Source: Planctomycetota bacterium (GTDB lineage Bacteria; Planctomycetota; UBA11346). Taken from it: a stretch of 8,340 nt of DNA. The DNA lies in assembly GCA_947470885.1 (NCBI GenBank), contig CANIXE010000081.1, positions 1 to 8,340 of the forward strand, given 5' to 3'. Numbering within the stretch: the first letter of the stretch is position 1; the number at the start of each line of letters is the position of its first letter. Below are positions 1 through 6,364 of this stretch, piece after piece. The notes under the pieces are model-generated. The model was given only the letters and a program-made list of their open reading frames with translations. It was not told where the DNA came from and made no database searches. The translations under genes and the position numbers were made by a program.

Positions 1-1
1 C

Positions 2-508
2 GAAGCCGAAGCCGCCGCCAAGAAGGCCGCCGAGGCTGAGGCGGCCCGCAAGGCGGCAGCTGAAAAAGCTGCCGCGGAAAAGGCTGCCAAGGAAGCTGCG
101 GCCAAGGCTGCTGAGGACGCTGCCGCAATGAAGGCCGCCGAGGAAGCTGCGGCCAAGAAGGCCCAGGAAGAAGCTTTGGCCCGTGAGAAGGCCCAGAAGG
201 AAGCCCAGGAAGCCGCGGCCAAGGCTGCCGCGGAAAGGGCTGCCCAGGAAGCCGCGGCCAAGGCCGCTGCTGACAAGGCGGCCGCTGAAAAGGCCGCTCA
301 GGAAGCCGCGGCAAAAGCGGCCGCTGAAAAGGTTGCCGCTGAAAAGGCGGCCGCCGAAGCTGCGGCCAAGAAGGCCGCCGACGAAGCGGCTGCGGCCGAG
401 GCTGCCCGCGTGGCCGCTCTCAACAACCTGGTTGAGCCAATGGCCGTCTCGGAGACCTATTTCATTGGTGGCAAGGTGGGTGTGCCCCGGTCCTCCATCG
501 AGAAGTAA
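2..508 (+). CDS. Ala/Lys/Glu-rich helical repeat protein, 3' end only
   Basis: The frame is open from base 2 to the TAA at 506-508, so the gene begins upstream of the window; the internal ATG at 128 is unlikely to be the start because the same repeat composition continues before it. About 168 residues are visible. The first ~135 are almost only Ala, Lys, Glu, Gln, Asp and Arg, with the pentapeptide EAAAK seven times, predicting one long charged alpha helix or coiled coil. The last ~33 residues are different: they include a short hydrophobic and Gly-rich stretch (VSETYFIGGKVGVP) that could be a small C-terminal interaction segment. Such composition occurs in TolA-like spacers, histone H1-like bacterial proteins and ribosomal-protein or cell-division extensions; without the N-terminus I cannot choose. 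The coding status is well supported by the frame, the terminator just after it and the unique tail. The function is unknown. Confidence 0.8.
   Translation, partial: EAEAAAKKAAEAEAARKAAAEKAAAEKAAKEAAAKAAEDAAAMKAAEEAAAKKAQEEALAREKAQKEAQEAAAKAAAERAAQEAAAKAAADKAAAEKAAQEAAAKAAAEKVAAEKAAAEAAAKKAADEAAAAEAARVAALNNLVEPMAVSETYFIGGKVGVPRSSIEK
206..318 (+). repeat. Degenerate in-frame coding repeat (EAAAK units)
   Basis: The DNA word caggaagccgcggc recurs at about 206, 245 and 299, spaced 39 and 54 bases (both multiples of three). Each copy encodes QEAAA within the helical repeat protein. Outside these copies the repeat survives mostly at protein level with varied Ala codons, so it is an old, diverging repeat rather than a recent perfect tandem expansion. 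Confidence 0.6.
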
Positions 509-544
509 CACCAGGCCAGTGCTAAGACCGGCACTGCGGACCTA

Positions 545-586
545 AAACAGAACAACCACCGGGTTCAACCGGTGGTTGTCCTGTTT
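545..586 (+). terminator. Strong hairpin terminator after the Ala/Lys-rich gene
   Basis: The arms are aaacagaacaaccaccgg (545-562) and ccggtggttgtcctgttt (569-586). They pair over 18 positions with one mismatch (551/580) and a 6-base loop. The stem base is A-rich on the left and T-rich on the right, giving a short U run on the plus strand and allowing function in both directions. It lies 36 bases after the stop codon at 508, as expected for a factor-independent terminator. Confidence 0.85.
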
Positions 587-701
587 CGTGGCAACGGCCT
601 GAGTTTCAGAGGACAACGTGGGGAATCCTCAATAACGCAGTTGAGTTGGCCATTTGCAGAATCCCCGCTGTAATTTTCAAGTCTTTGCCTCGATGTGTTG
701 T

Positions 702-833
702 TTCACCCAAAGTGTGCGTCTGGAAACGCACGTAGTGCGCAGATGCAAGGCGCTTCAAGCCGCGGCATGGCAGCGCCATGCGAGGGTTGAAGCAACGCAG
801 CAGGTGCGCTCCAATTGCGTTTTCCAGGGTGAA
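702..833. repeat. Large imperfect palindrome, REP/MITE-like or structured RNA
   Basis: Nested inverted segments share one centre. TTCACCC (702-708) pairs with GGGTGAA (827-833). TGGAAACGCA (721-730) pairs with TGCGTTTTCCA (816-826) with one bulge. GCTTCAA (752-758) pairs with TTGAAGC (787-793). GCATGGC (765-771) pairs with GCCATGC (775-781) around a 3-base loop, with CC/GG pairs between the last two. The left arm also has a private hairpin, GTGCGT (714-719) / ACGCAC (726-731), and GTGCGC occurs as a direct repeat at 735-740 and 804-809. It sits between a terminator and the next gene and contains no gene. Whether it is a dispersed repeat or an RNA cannot be told from one copy. Confidence 0.6.
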
Positions 834-893
834 CGGATGACCGGGGTGCCCTGGTACATTGACCGGGGGACCCGTTCCATCTGATCCCCGCCC

Positions 894-1679
894 ATGCGTC
901 TGCGCTGGTGGATCATCCTGGGCCTCGGTGTGGCGTGCATCGTGGCAGTGTTCCTCCTGGCCCCCCGATTGGCGATGCTGGTGGTGGCCAGCCGGACTCC
1001 CATCCCCCTGGGCCAAGCTGCCCGGCTGACGGGGGCAGGGATGCATGACCGGCATGCAGCAGCGGTGGTGGTGGAAACGCCCCCGGGAACACTCCACCGA
1101 ATCATCGAAATCGCCTCTGGCCGCTGGCTGCCCCGGCCCCTGATTGGCGATGGACAAACCCTCTGGGGGCAAGTGACCGCCCTGCCGGGATTGGACTGGG
1201 AACTTCGGGTGGTCGCCGCGAGGACCCGGCCCGTGATCCTCGGAAGACCTTCACCTGGGATTTTGGGGACGGTGGTGGCCAGTCGCCTGGCCCGTGAATT
1301 TCCCGGAGAATGGTCGTGTGATATTGGTCGGTGTACCCTCACGGATGTGCCGGGGGGGATCCCGGATCCTGCCCGGCGAGAATTCAGCTTCGATTTGGCG
1401 GGGGAGCTCCACTGGCGAACCGTCCGGCAAGTCAGCCGATTCAGTATCCGGCGGGCCCAGGGTACGATCCTGGTGGTTCCACCAACGGTGACCATCCGCC
1501 TGGAGACCTTCGCCGCCGAATTACCGGTCCTGGGAAATGATGAGGGCCTGCTTCGGGGGTGGATCGAGCTACAAGCCAACCAATGGTTGACCCGGCAGCT
1601 GGCTGGGCGTCCCTGGCCGGCTTGGCTGCCCCTGGACAGCAACGTGGATTTCGCCTGTGCAACTCGCGTGGATCTGTAG
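894..1679 (+). CDS. Signal-anchored protein of unknown function
   Basis: 261 residues. I do not recognise a family. The ATG at 894 is the first possible start, because an in-frame TGA lies at 882-884. No clear Shine-Dalgarno precedes it. Residues 1-4 are basic (MRLR) and about 5-32 are hydrophobic, so the N-terminus is probably a signal anchor or uncleaved signal peptide, placing the remainder outside the cytoplasm. Cys142 and Cys147 (SCDIGRC) could form a disulfide there, and Cys255 lies near the C-terminus. The rest looks like mixed beta/alpha with alternating hydrophobic strands (such as TILVVPPTVTIRLE, 191-204) and no obvious catalytic motif. The plus frame is chosen over a 295-residue frame on the opposite strand because codon third positions are strongly G/C and the composition is protein-like. 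It is monocistronic, with a terminator directly after it. Confidence 0.75.
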   Translation: MRLRWWIILGLGVACIVAVFLLAPRLAMLVVASRTPIPLGQAARLTGAGMHDRHAAAVVVETPPGTLHRIIEIASGRWLPRPLIGDGQTLWGQVTALPGLDWELRVVAARTRPVILGRPSPGILGTVVASRLAREFPGEWSCDIGRCTLTDVPGGIPDPARREFSFDLAGELHWRTVRQVSRFSIRRAQGTILVVPPTVTIRLETFAAELPVLGNDEGLLRGWIELQANQWLTRQLAGRPWPAWLPLDSNVDFACATRVDL

Positions 1680-1695
1680 ACCGCTCACCGAAACG

Positions 1696-1728
1696 ATTCC
1701 ACCCCGCCGGATTTCGGCGGGGTGGAAT
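1696..1728. terminator. Shared hairpin terminator between convergent genes
   Basis: A perfect 14-bp stem (1696-1709 with 1715-1728) and a 5-base loop, arms attccaccccgccg and cggcggggtggaat. It starts 16 bases after the stop of the plus-strand gene and 25 bases beyond the stop of the minus-strand microprotein, so it can end transcription from both sides. T runs on either side are poor, so efficiency is uncertain. Confidence 0.75.
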
Positions 1729-1753
1729 GATGATCTTAGATCAGGAACCCAGG

Positions 1754-1885
1754 TCAGTACTGGATGACCTTGGCCTCGTAGTTATTGATGTCCTGCTTCT
1801 CCAGCACAGCGAAGAAGATTCCGGCCACCAATGCCAGGGTGGTGATGATGACCACCCAGAAATAGCTTTTGTCTTGTTCTTCCAT
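1754..1885 (-). CDS. 43-residue single-pass membrane microprotein
   Basis: A short gene that length cut-offs would miss. The ATG at 1885-1883 is preceded by AAGGAAA (1891-1897) with 5 bases between, a good ribosome binding site. Translation starts MEEQDKSYFW, continues with about 18 hydrophobic residues (VVIITTLALVAGIFFAVL, 11-28), then a polar tail EKQDINNYEAKVIQY and TGA. The charge pattern (acidic N-terminus, Lys-containing C-terminal tail) does not fix topology clearly. It begins 17 bases after the stop of the coiled-coil gene and is followed by the shared terminator, so it is the last gene of the three-gene operon. No family is recognised. Its neighbours, one exported and one membrane-anchored, suggest a small accessory subunit or membrane anchor of the same complex; that role is inferred from position only. 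Confidence 0.8.
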   Translation of the reverse strand: MEEQDKSYFWVVIITTLALVAGIFFAVLEKQDINNYEAKVIQY

Positions 1886-1890
1886 GACGG

Positions 1891-1897
1891 TTTCCTT
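1891..1897 (-). promoter_or_regulatory. Ribosome binding site of the microprotein gene
   Basis: AAGGAAA on the minus strand, 5 bases before the ATG at 1885. It lies in the 17-base gap after the coiled-coil gene and is the main evidence that the 43-codon frame is translated. Confidence 0.7.
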
Positions 1898-1902
1898 GTG
1901 GC

Positions 1903-2787
1903 TCAGAGCCGGTTGGTCGCCAGGTCACCCTGTTCGATCTTGAGGTTGGCGGTGTTCCACGAATCGCGGATCACCCGGCAGGCCACCATATCGTTGAGAA
2001 GGCGTTCGGCCCGAACCTTGACCACATAGGCATTGGCCCGGTAGACGATGAACTCGACACCTTCTTCGACCTTGTCGGCCTTGCCGATGGTCAGCATGAC
2101 CAGGTCCTGGTTGCCGTTGCCATCCAGACGGACGGCAGCGACCACACCCTGGAGATAGGTGTCGCTGGCCTTCTGGTCGGCCAGTTCGTTGTAGATCGTG
2201 GGATGGTTCTGGCGCAGCAGGGCGATCATCGCCTCGTTGCGCTTCAGGCTCTTGGTGACGCCATCGATGTCCTGGGCCCGCTGGGCAAGCTGGCTCTGGG
2301 CGTTATTGAGATCGTCTTCCACCTCGGACAGTTTGACATTCAAGTTGAAGGCAACCGCCCGGCTGACCTGGCTGATGTTGGTCAGCTCGCTGTTGCGCTG
2401 GCGCACCAGCTCGAGGGACTTGGACTGCGCCATGTAGTTTTCATTCAGGGCGTTGTAGTCGGTCTCCTTCTTCTTGAGCGCAAGCCGTTGGCTGGCGATC
2501 TCCTGGGTCTGCTGGGTCTTTTCGTCTTCCTGACGCTTGATGGCGGCCTGCAGCTCGGTGATCTGGGCACTCAGGACTTCGATGGCCGCCTGGGCTTTCA
2601 CCTTGTCCTTACTGGAATTGGCCAGGGCCTGGTTGGAGGCCTCCAACTCCTTCTTGTGCTCCTTGGTGTCCTGGTCCCAGCGACGCTTCCAGTTCTCCCG
2701 GGTGGCGTACTGCTGCATGGTGACCACTGACAAGGCCAGCGACAGGACCAGGTTGACAATGATGAAGATCTTGACGGCGGTACTCAT
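1903..2787 (-). CDS. Membrane-anchored coiled-coil protein with C-terminal beta domain
   Basis: 294 residues. A membrane segment at about 6-24 (KIFIIVNLVLSLALSVVTM) anchors the protein. Residues ~38-190 are Lys/Glu/Gln/Ala-rich with heptad-like spacing and almost no Gly or Pro, so a long coiled coil. Residues ~210-291 change character: alternating hydrophobic strands with GVVAAVRLDGNGNQDLVMLTI, then KVEEGVEFIVYR, VVKVRAERLL and a closing QGDLATN. That pattern (a 'state above a threshold, then a value, then a barrel strand') resembles small beta-barrel domains at the ends of coiled-coil envelope proteins such as MreC-type or flagellar-assembly domains; this is resemblance, not a family match. 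It is the middle gene of the operon, 70 bases after the HEAT/receiver gene and 17 before the microprotein. It likely oligomerises outside the cytoplasmic membrane. The Shine-Dalgarno is weak (only GAGCC-like). Confidence 0.88.
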   Translation of the reverse strand: MSTAVKIFIIVNLVLSLALSVVTMQQYATRENWKRRWDQDTKEHKKELEASNQALANSSKDKVKAQAAIEVLSAQITELQAAIKRQEDEKTQQTQEIASQRLALKKKETDYNALNENYMAQSKSLELVRQRNSELTNISQVSRAVAFNLNVKLSEVEDDLNNAQSQLAQRAQDIDGVTKSLKRNEAMIALLRQNHPTIYNELADQKASDTYLQGVVAAVRLDGNGNQDLVMLTIGKADKVEEGVEFIVYRANAYVVKVRAERLLNDMVACRVIRDSWNTANLKIEQGDLATNRL

Positions 2788-2857
2788 GGGCGGCTCGCAG
2801 GTAGGGATCGCTGGCAGCGGTCTGGGCGATGGCTGGAAGAGGTCAGTATACTAGGAT

Positions 2858-5296
2858 TCAGGGGGCGGCAGGGGCGGCGACGCCGGCACTGCGTACATCC
2901 AGGCGTTGTTGCACCTGGAAGCGGGAGAGCAACTCAGGCTGGACCACCAGGGCGTGGCCAAGGGCCTCGTGGGCGGTGGCCCGGACCTGGGCATCCTCGT
3001 GGGTCACCGCCTTGAGGAGGATCTGCACCGAGGGTTCAGCGACCGGATCCAGGGCGCCAATGCCAGCGAGGAAGGCCGCCCGGACCGCGGGGGTCAGGTT
3101 GGCATCCTGGGCACCGTAAATGTCCGTCAGGGCGGTGATGTGCTTGCGCACGACCTCGCCATGGACCCCCTGGGCGGCGTTGGCCAAGGCCTTGAGGGCC
3201 TCGATGCGCAGGGTGTCCACCCGGGCGTCGAGGGTTTTGGCCAGGGCGGCAGCGGTCACCGACAGGTCGAAACGGGTTCGGGTGGGATCCGGTTTCTGGA
3301 GAGCGATGGCCGCCTGGAGGGCGATCTCCTCGGCGGCGTCCCGATTGGCGTTGGGGACCTGACTGTCCTTCAGCGCCAACTCGATCTTGCCCTGGAGATC
3401 CACCGCATTGAACGGCTTGCGGATGAATCCAGCCACCTTGCCTTCGAAGACGGCCTGGATCTTGGTGGCGATCTCAGGATTTTCAGGGAGGCTGATGAAC
3501 AGCGGCGTTTTATCGGCGCGCCAGTCCTTCTTCAGCTGCTCCACCAGGGACAGGGCGGACTGCTCGGGGACGTCGATCAGGCTGCCATGGGCATCCTTCA
3601 CCGTGGGAATCAGGTCCCCGGAAATGATGATGGCGTCTTTGATCGGGGTTTCTTCAAGCCGCTGGACGGCCTCAAAGCCATCCACCGCGGCATAGACTGC
3701 GTAGCCCTTGCTCTGGAGCTGCTGCCGACCGCTATTGCGGCTGCGGTAATCCTGGTCGACCACCAGGACCACCCGGGTTCCCCATTCACCGACGGCGTCG
3801 GCGAGATTGCGGGTGACCTTGTCACTCCCCGGGAAGGCTGCTGCGGGATCCAGGTACGCCAGGGTGATGGCGGCCTGGTAGCGGATGGTCTTGTCGGGGT
3901 GGTCGAGGGCGGCCACGAGGACACTGCCAGCCTTGTCGGGGCTCAGCTCGGTGGTGGGCAGATTGGCATCCGCCCGGGCCAGCCAGCGATCCTGAAGCTG
4001 ACGCATCAGGAACACCGCGACTTCCGGACGGTCGCCGGCGATGGCTTCCTGGATCGCACGGTAGAGGTGCTGGGGGCCGGCAAGGCGAACCCGCAGCACT
4101 TGTTCTTCCAGGGCCTTGGCCCGCTCGGCCAGAGCCTCGACGGCTTCCTCGGGAAGGCGGGCGGGGGCGGTCCGCTCCTTGGCGAGGCGCTGACGGATCT
4201 GGACGTCGGTGATTTCGGCGGCCAGGGTGGCGGCGAGGATCGGCTGGAAGGATTCCTGCTGGGGAGCCACGGCCAAGCCGTCGAATACCAGCTGTTCGGC
4301 CATCAGCTCATTCCAGGCATAGCGGGGGACCTGGGCGGGAACCAGGCGCTTGGCCGGGTCCTGCTCCTGGTCGCGCCAACGCCAAACGAAACCTTCACTG
4401 GCGACCATTTCGTCCCGCACCAGATCGCCGTCCCGGAAATAGCGCTTGGCCTCGGCTTGGTACAGCTCCTTGGCGGAGGCAACCGAGGCGAGTCCGGCGC
4501 GCTTGGCGATCAAGGCCACGGCATTGATCGCTACTTCCTTTGCGGTGGCTTCCAACTCGGACTTTTCGATCAAGCGTTGGAGGTGGGGGAGGGCGCGGGG
4601 ATCGCCGATATCGGCGAGGACGGTGACCACGCTGGTGACCAGCCGGGCATCGCTGGCCTTCAAAACCTCGCACAGGGGGATGACCGCGCGGTAGCCCATC
4701 CGGGTGAGGGCGACGCGCACCGCGGTGCGCAGTTCGTCCTGGCGGTTGTCCGTCAGCTTGGCGATGAGCTGGGGCACGGCGACGGGGCCGATGGCGATCA
4801 GCTCGTAGGTGGCGACGATCCGTTCCTCTTCGTTCCGCTCCTTTTCCAGCTTGCTCAGCATCAGATCGATGTGGGCAGGGGTCCGGCGCTGATCCTTCTG
4901 ATGGATACGGGCCCGGCGGAGGATGTCCTTGAGGACGTCAGTCAACTCGTCCTTCGCTTCCATTTGCACCAGCAGACCATCGCCGGTCGCCTGGTAGAAC
5001 TGGAAGACCATCTGGTTGGATGGCTCAAGGGCGAGGGCCGAGCGGAGGGCGGCGGCGGCGGCAGGGTAACGACCGGCGCGGTATTCCCGGACGCCCTCGG
5101 CGAACAGGTCTCGGGCCTGGTCATTCACTGGGAAGTTTTTATCGGCCTGGAACTCGGCAGCACCGAGGCTGGACTGAGCCAGACCTCCGAAACTGGCCAG
5201 GGCAAGCAGGGTCGCCGCGATCACGGCCGAAGCCGGCCGGGGGCGAGCATGCTGGACGGACCGTTCTCCACGGGCGATCAGAGACTTCACCGACAT
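2858..5296 (-). CDS. Exported HEAT/TPR-like protein with embedded pseudo-receiver domain
   Basis: 812 residues from the ATG at 5296, chosen over the in-frame ATG at 5338 because AGGAGGT sits just before it and a signal peptide follows. Residues 1-22 are basic, 23-40 hydrophobic (ASAVIAATLLALASFGGLA), and cleavage is plausible after A40 or A46. Residues ~60-95 look like a TPR helix pair (FAEGVREYRAGRYPAAAAALRS). HEAT-type helical pairs lie at ~160-265, ~455-483 and ~690-785. Between the last two sits a CheY-like receiver fold at ~507-643: an acidic pocket D514/Q515/D516, a third strand AIIISGDLIP, S602 and the hallmark KPF at 627-629. Aligned without gaps to CheY, Gly560 replaces the phosphorylated Asp, with D561 displaced by one, and Gln515 replaces the second metal-binding Asp. 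It is first in the minus-strand operon. I infer a non-phosphorylated scaffold outside the cytoplasm; a lipoprotein or enzyme signature is absent. The family name is unknown to me. Confidence 0.9.
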   Translation of the reverse strand: MSVKSLIARGERSVQHARPRPASAVIAATLLALASFGGLAQSSLGAAEFQADKNFPVNDQARDLFAEGVREYRAGRYPAAAAALRSALALEPSNQMVFQFYQATGDGLLVQMEAKDELTDVLKDILRRARIHQKDQRRTPAHIDLMLSKLEKERNEEERIVATYELIAIGPVAVPQLIAKLTDNRQDELRTAVRVALTRMGYRAVIPLCEVLKASDARLVTSVVTVLADIGDPRALPHLQRLIEKSELEATAKEVAINAVALIAKRAGLASVASAKELYQAEAKRYFRDGDLVRDEMVASEGFVWRWRDQEQDPAKRLVPAQVPRYAWNELMAEQLVFDGLAVAPQQESFQPILAATLAAEITDVQIRQRLAKERTAPARLPEEAVEALAERAKALEEQVLRVRLAGPQHLYRAIQEAIAGDRPEVAVFLMRQLQDRWLARADANLPTTELSPDKAGSVLVAALDHPDKTIRYQAAITLAYLDPAAAFPGSDKVTRNLADAVGEWGTRVVLVVDQDYRSRNSGRQQLQSKGYAVYAAVDGFEAVQRLEETPIKDAIIISGDLIPTVKDAHGSLIDVPEQSALSLVEQLKKDWRADKTPLFISLPENPEIATKIQAVFEGKVAGFIRKPFNAVDLQGKIELALKDSQVPNANRDAAEEIALQAAIALQKPDPTRTRFDLSVTAAALAKTLDARVDTLRIEALKALANAAQGVHGEVVRKHITALTDIYGAQDANLTPAVRAAFLAGIGALDPVAEPSVQILLKAVTHEDAQVRATAHEALGHALVVQPELLSRFQVQQRLDVRSAGVAAPAAP

Positions 5297-5478
5297 CGCA
5301 ACCTCCTGGCGGACAGGCCATGTTTGACCGGGCCGCACGAGGGGGGCAGTGTTCGCCCTGGCCGGGGGGTACTCAACCCTTCCCGGGATCCGACATGGGG
5401 GTGGTGTATGACGAGGTGAAGACCTGTACCTGACACCGGATCCCCTTCCCGTGCGCCGGTTTTCCCCACGCTGGCGCC
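5297..5478. promoter_or_regulatory. Divergent intergenic region between the envelope operon and ispE
   Basis: 182 bases separate the divergent starts at 5296 (minus) and 5479 (plus), so promoters for both units should lie here. No consensus sigma-70 pair is convincing. On the minus strand TTGAGT followed 17 bases later by AACACT is a weak candidate. On the plus strand TATGAC near 5408 lacks a good -35. The assignment rests on geometry rather than motifs. Confidence 0.45.
5301..5307 (-). promoter_or_regulatory. Shine-Dalgarno deciding the start of the HEAT/receiver gene
   Basis: AGGAGGT on the minus strand, 4 bases before the ATG at 5296-5294. It is the strongest ribosome binding site in the window and places the start 14 codons inside the longest open frame. 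Confidence 0.85.
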
Positions 5479-6318
5479 ATGCCTATCGCGACCCTTGCCG
5501 CCCCCGCCAAGATCAACCTCCATCTGGAGATTCTGGGCCGCCGGGACGATGGCTTCCACGCTTTGGAGACCGTGTTCCAAACCCTGGAATTGGCGGATCA
5601 AATCGGCCTGGAACTCATCCCTGGGGCTTCAGGCATCCGTCTGGACTGCCGTGATCCAAGCATTCCGAATGGGCCGGACAACCTGGTCTGGAAGGCCGCG
5701 GCCGGCTACCTGGCCCGGCGGCCGGGGCTGGGCCAGGTGGCGATCACCCTGGACAAGTTGCTACCCCACGGGGCCGGCCTGGGGGGTGGATCCAGTGATG
5801 CCGCTGCCGTGCTCCGCGGCCTGACGGCCTTGGATCCAGAACCGCTGCCAGGCGCAGAATTGGCGACCCTGGCCCTTGAACTTGGTTCGGATGTCCCCTT
5901 TTTCCTCCTGGGAGGCACCGCCCACGCCACCGGCCGGGGAGAAGAACTGACCGCCCTCACAAACCTGCCCCGGCAACCGCTCACGGTGTTCATGCCTGGG
6001 GCGATTCTGCCCACCCCTGCGGTGTTCAGGGCTCTGACTCCGGCAGAACGCGCGCCCCGCCAGGCCCGGGGCGCCGCCTGGTTCGCCCAACAGCCGATCG
6101 AAAACTGGCTGCACAACCGCCTGGAAGCTCCGGCCCGACGCCTCTGCCCCGAAGTGGACCGTTTGCTGGAATGGCTGGAAAAACAGAGCGTTCCCCACCT
6201 GATGACCGGGTCCGGGGCGGCCTGCATCGCCCTCGCCCACCTGGATCCGCCTCCCCAGGTCCGAGCCTGGTGGACCTGGACCGGCGGGCCCGTGTCCCCA
6301 GTCACAATCCGTCGTTGA
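5479..6318 (+). CDS. ispE: 4-diphosphocytidyl-2-C-methyl-D-erythritol kinase
   Basis: 279 residues, normal length for IspE. This GHMP-family kinase phosphorylates the 2-hydroxyl of CDP-ME with ATP, the fourth step of the MEP (non-mevalonate) isoprenoid pathway in the cytoplasm. The N-terminal APAKINLHLEILGRRDDGFH (8-27) is the family signature with the active-site Lys11. LPHGAGLGGGSSDAA (95-109) is the ATP-binding glycine-rich loop. LGSDVPFFLLGG (135-146) carries the catalytic Asp138. MTGSGAACIAL (242-252) is the third GHMP motif. All key residues are present, so it should be active. The ATG at 5479 has no clear Shine-Dalgarno but is the natural N-terminus: MPIATLAAPAKIN fits family alignments. 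It is divergent from the envelope operon, and a regulator gene follows 46 bases later, probably co-transcribed. Confidence 0.97.
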   Translation: MPIATLAAPAKINLHLEILGRRDDGFHALETVFQTLELADQIGLELIPGASGIRLDCRDPSIPNGPDNLVWKAAAGYLARRPGLGQVAITLDKLLPHGAGLGGGSSDAAAVLRGLTALDPEPLPGAELATLALELGSDVPFFLLGGTAHATGRGEELTALTNLPRQPLTVFMPGAILPTPAVFRALTPAERAPRQARGAAWFAQQPIENWLHNRLEAPARRLCPEVDRLLEWLEKQSVPHLMTGSGAACIALAHLDPPPQVRAWWTWTGGPVSPVTIRR

Positions 6319-6352
6319 CGACTGCACCGCAGGTCATGTGATACCGGGAAGC

Positions 6353-6359
6353 AGGGGAG
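6353..6359 (+). promoter_or_regulatory. Ribosome binding site deciding the GTG start of the regulator
   Basis: AGGGGAG, 5 bases before the GTG at 6365. The alternative in-frame ATG at 6338 has only a poor AGG three bases upstream and would add nine residues with no counterpart in typical GntR N-termini. Confidence 0.65.
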
Positions 6360-6364
6360 AACTC

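Larger units (their letters stand above)
509..893. other. 385-base intergenic region without a credible gene
   Basis: Open frames here (including minus-strand ones running into 894-1679) have shadow-like Arg/Pro/Ser-rich translations and no ribosome binding site. The stretch holds the terminator at 545-586, a small hairpin (CTCAA 628-632 / TTGAG 641-645) and the large palindrome at 702-833. Just before the next gene, a TTGACC at 859-864 has no convincing -10 partner. The stretch is less GC-rich around 600-710 than the surrounding genes. Confidence 0.7.

Noticed and set aside
859..885. A sigma-70 promoter TTGACC...TCTGAT before the gene at 894
   Set aside because: The spacing is about 15 bases, the -10 is poor, and it would leave almost no leader before the ATG.
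894..950. A lipobox around Cys15 of the signal-anchored protein
   Set aside because: The residues before Cys15 are GVA rather than a proper L-[AS]-[GA] box, and the hydrophobic run continues for about 15 residues after it.
755..1642. A 295-residue minus-strand open frame opposite the unknown signal-anchored protein
   Set aside because: It is Arg/Ser/Pro-rich, runs into the palindrome and has no ribosome binding site. The plus frame has a signal anchor, proper codon bias and a terminator at its end.
2906..5419. An 837-residue plus-strand open frame opposite the HEAT/receiver gene
   Set aside because: Its translation is Gly/His/Asp/Gln-rich with no domain, and it lacks a ribosome binding site. 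The minus strand has a Shine-Dalgarno, a signal peptide, HEAT repeats and a receiver fold. The long mirror frame follows from high GC and third-position bias.
6338..6364. ATG at 6338 as the start of the GntR regulator
   Set aside because: The ribosome binding site is poorly spaced and the extra nine residues do not resemble GntR N-termini. GTG at 6365 has AGGGGAG at ideal distance.
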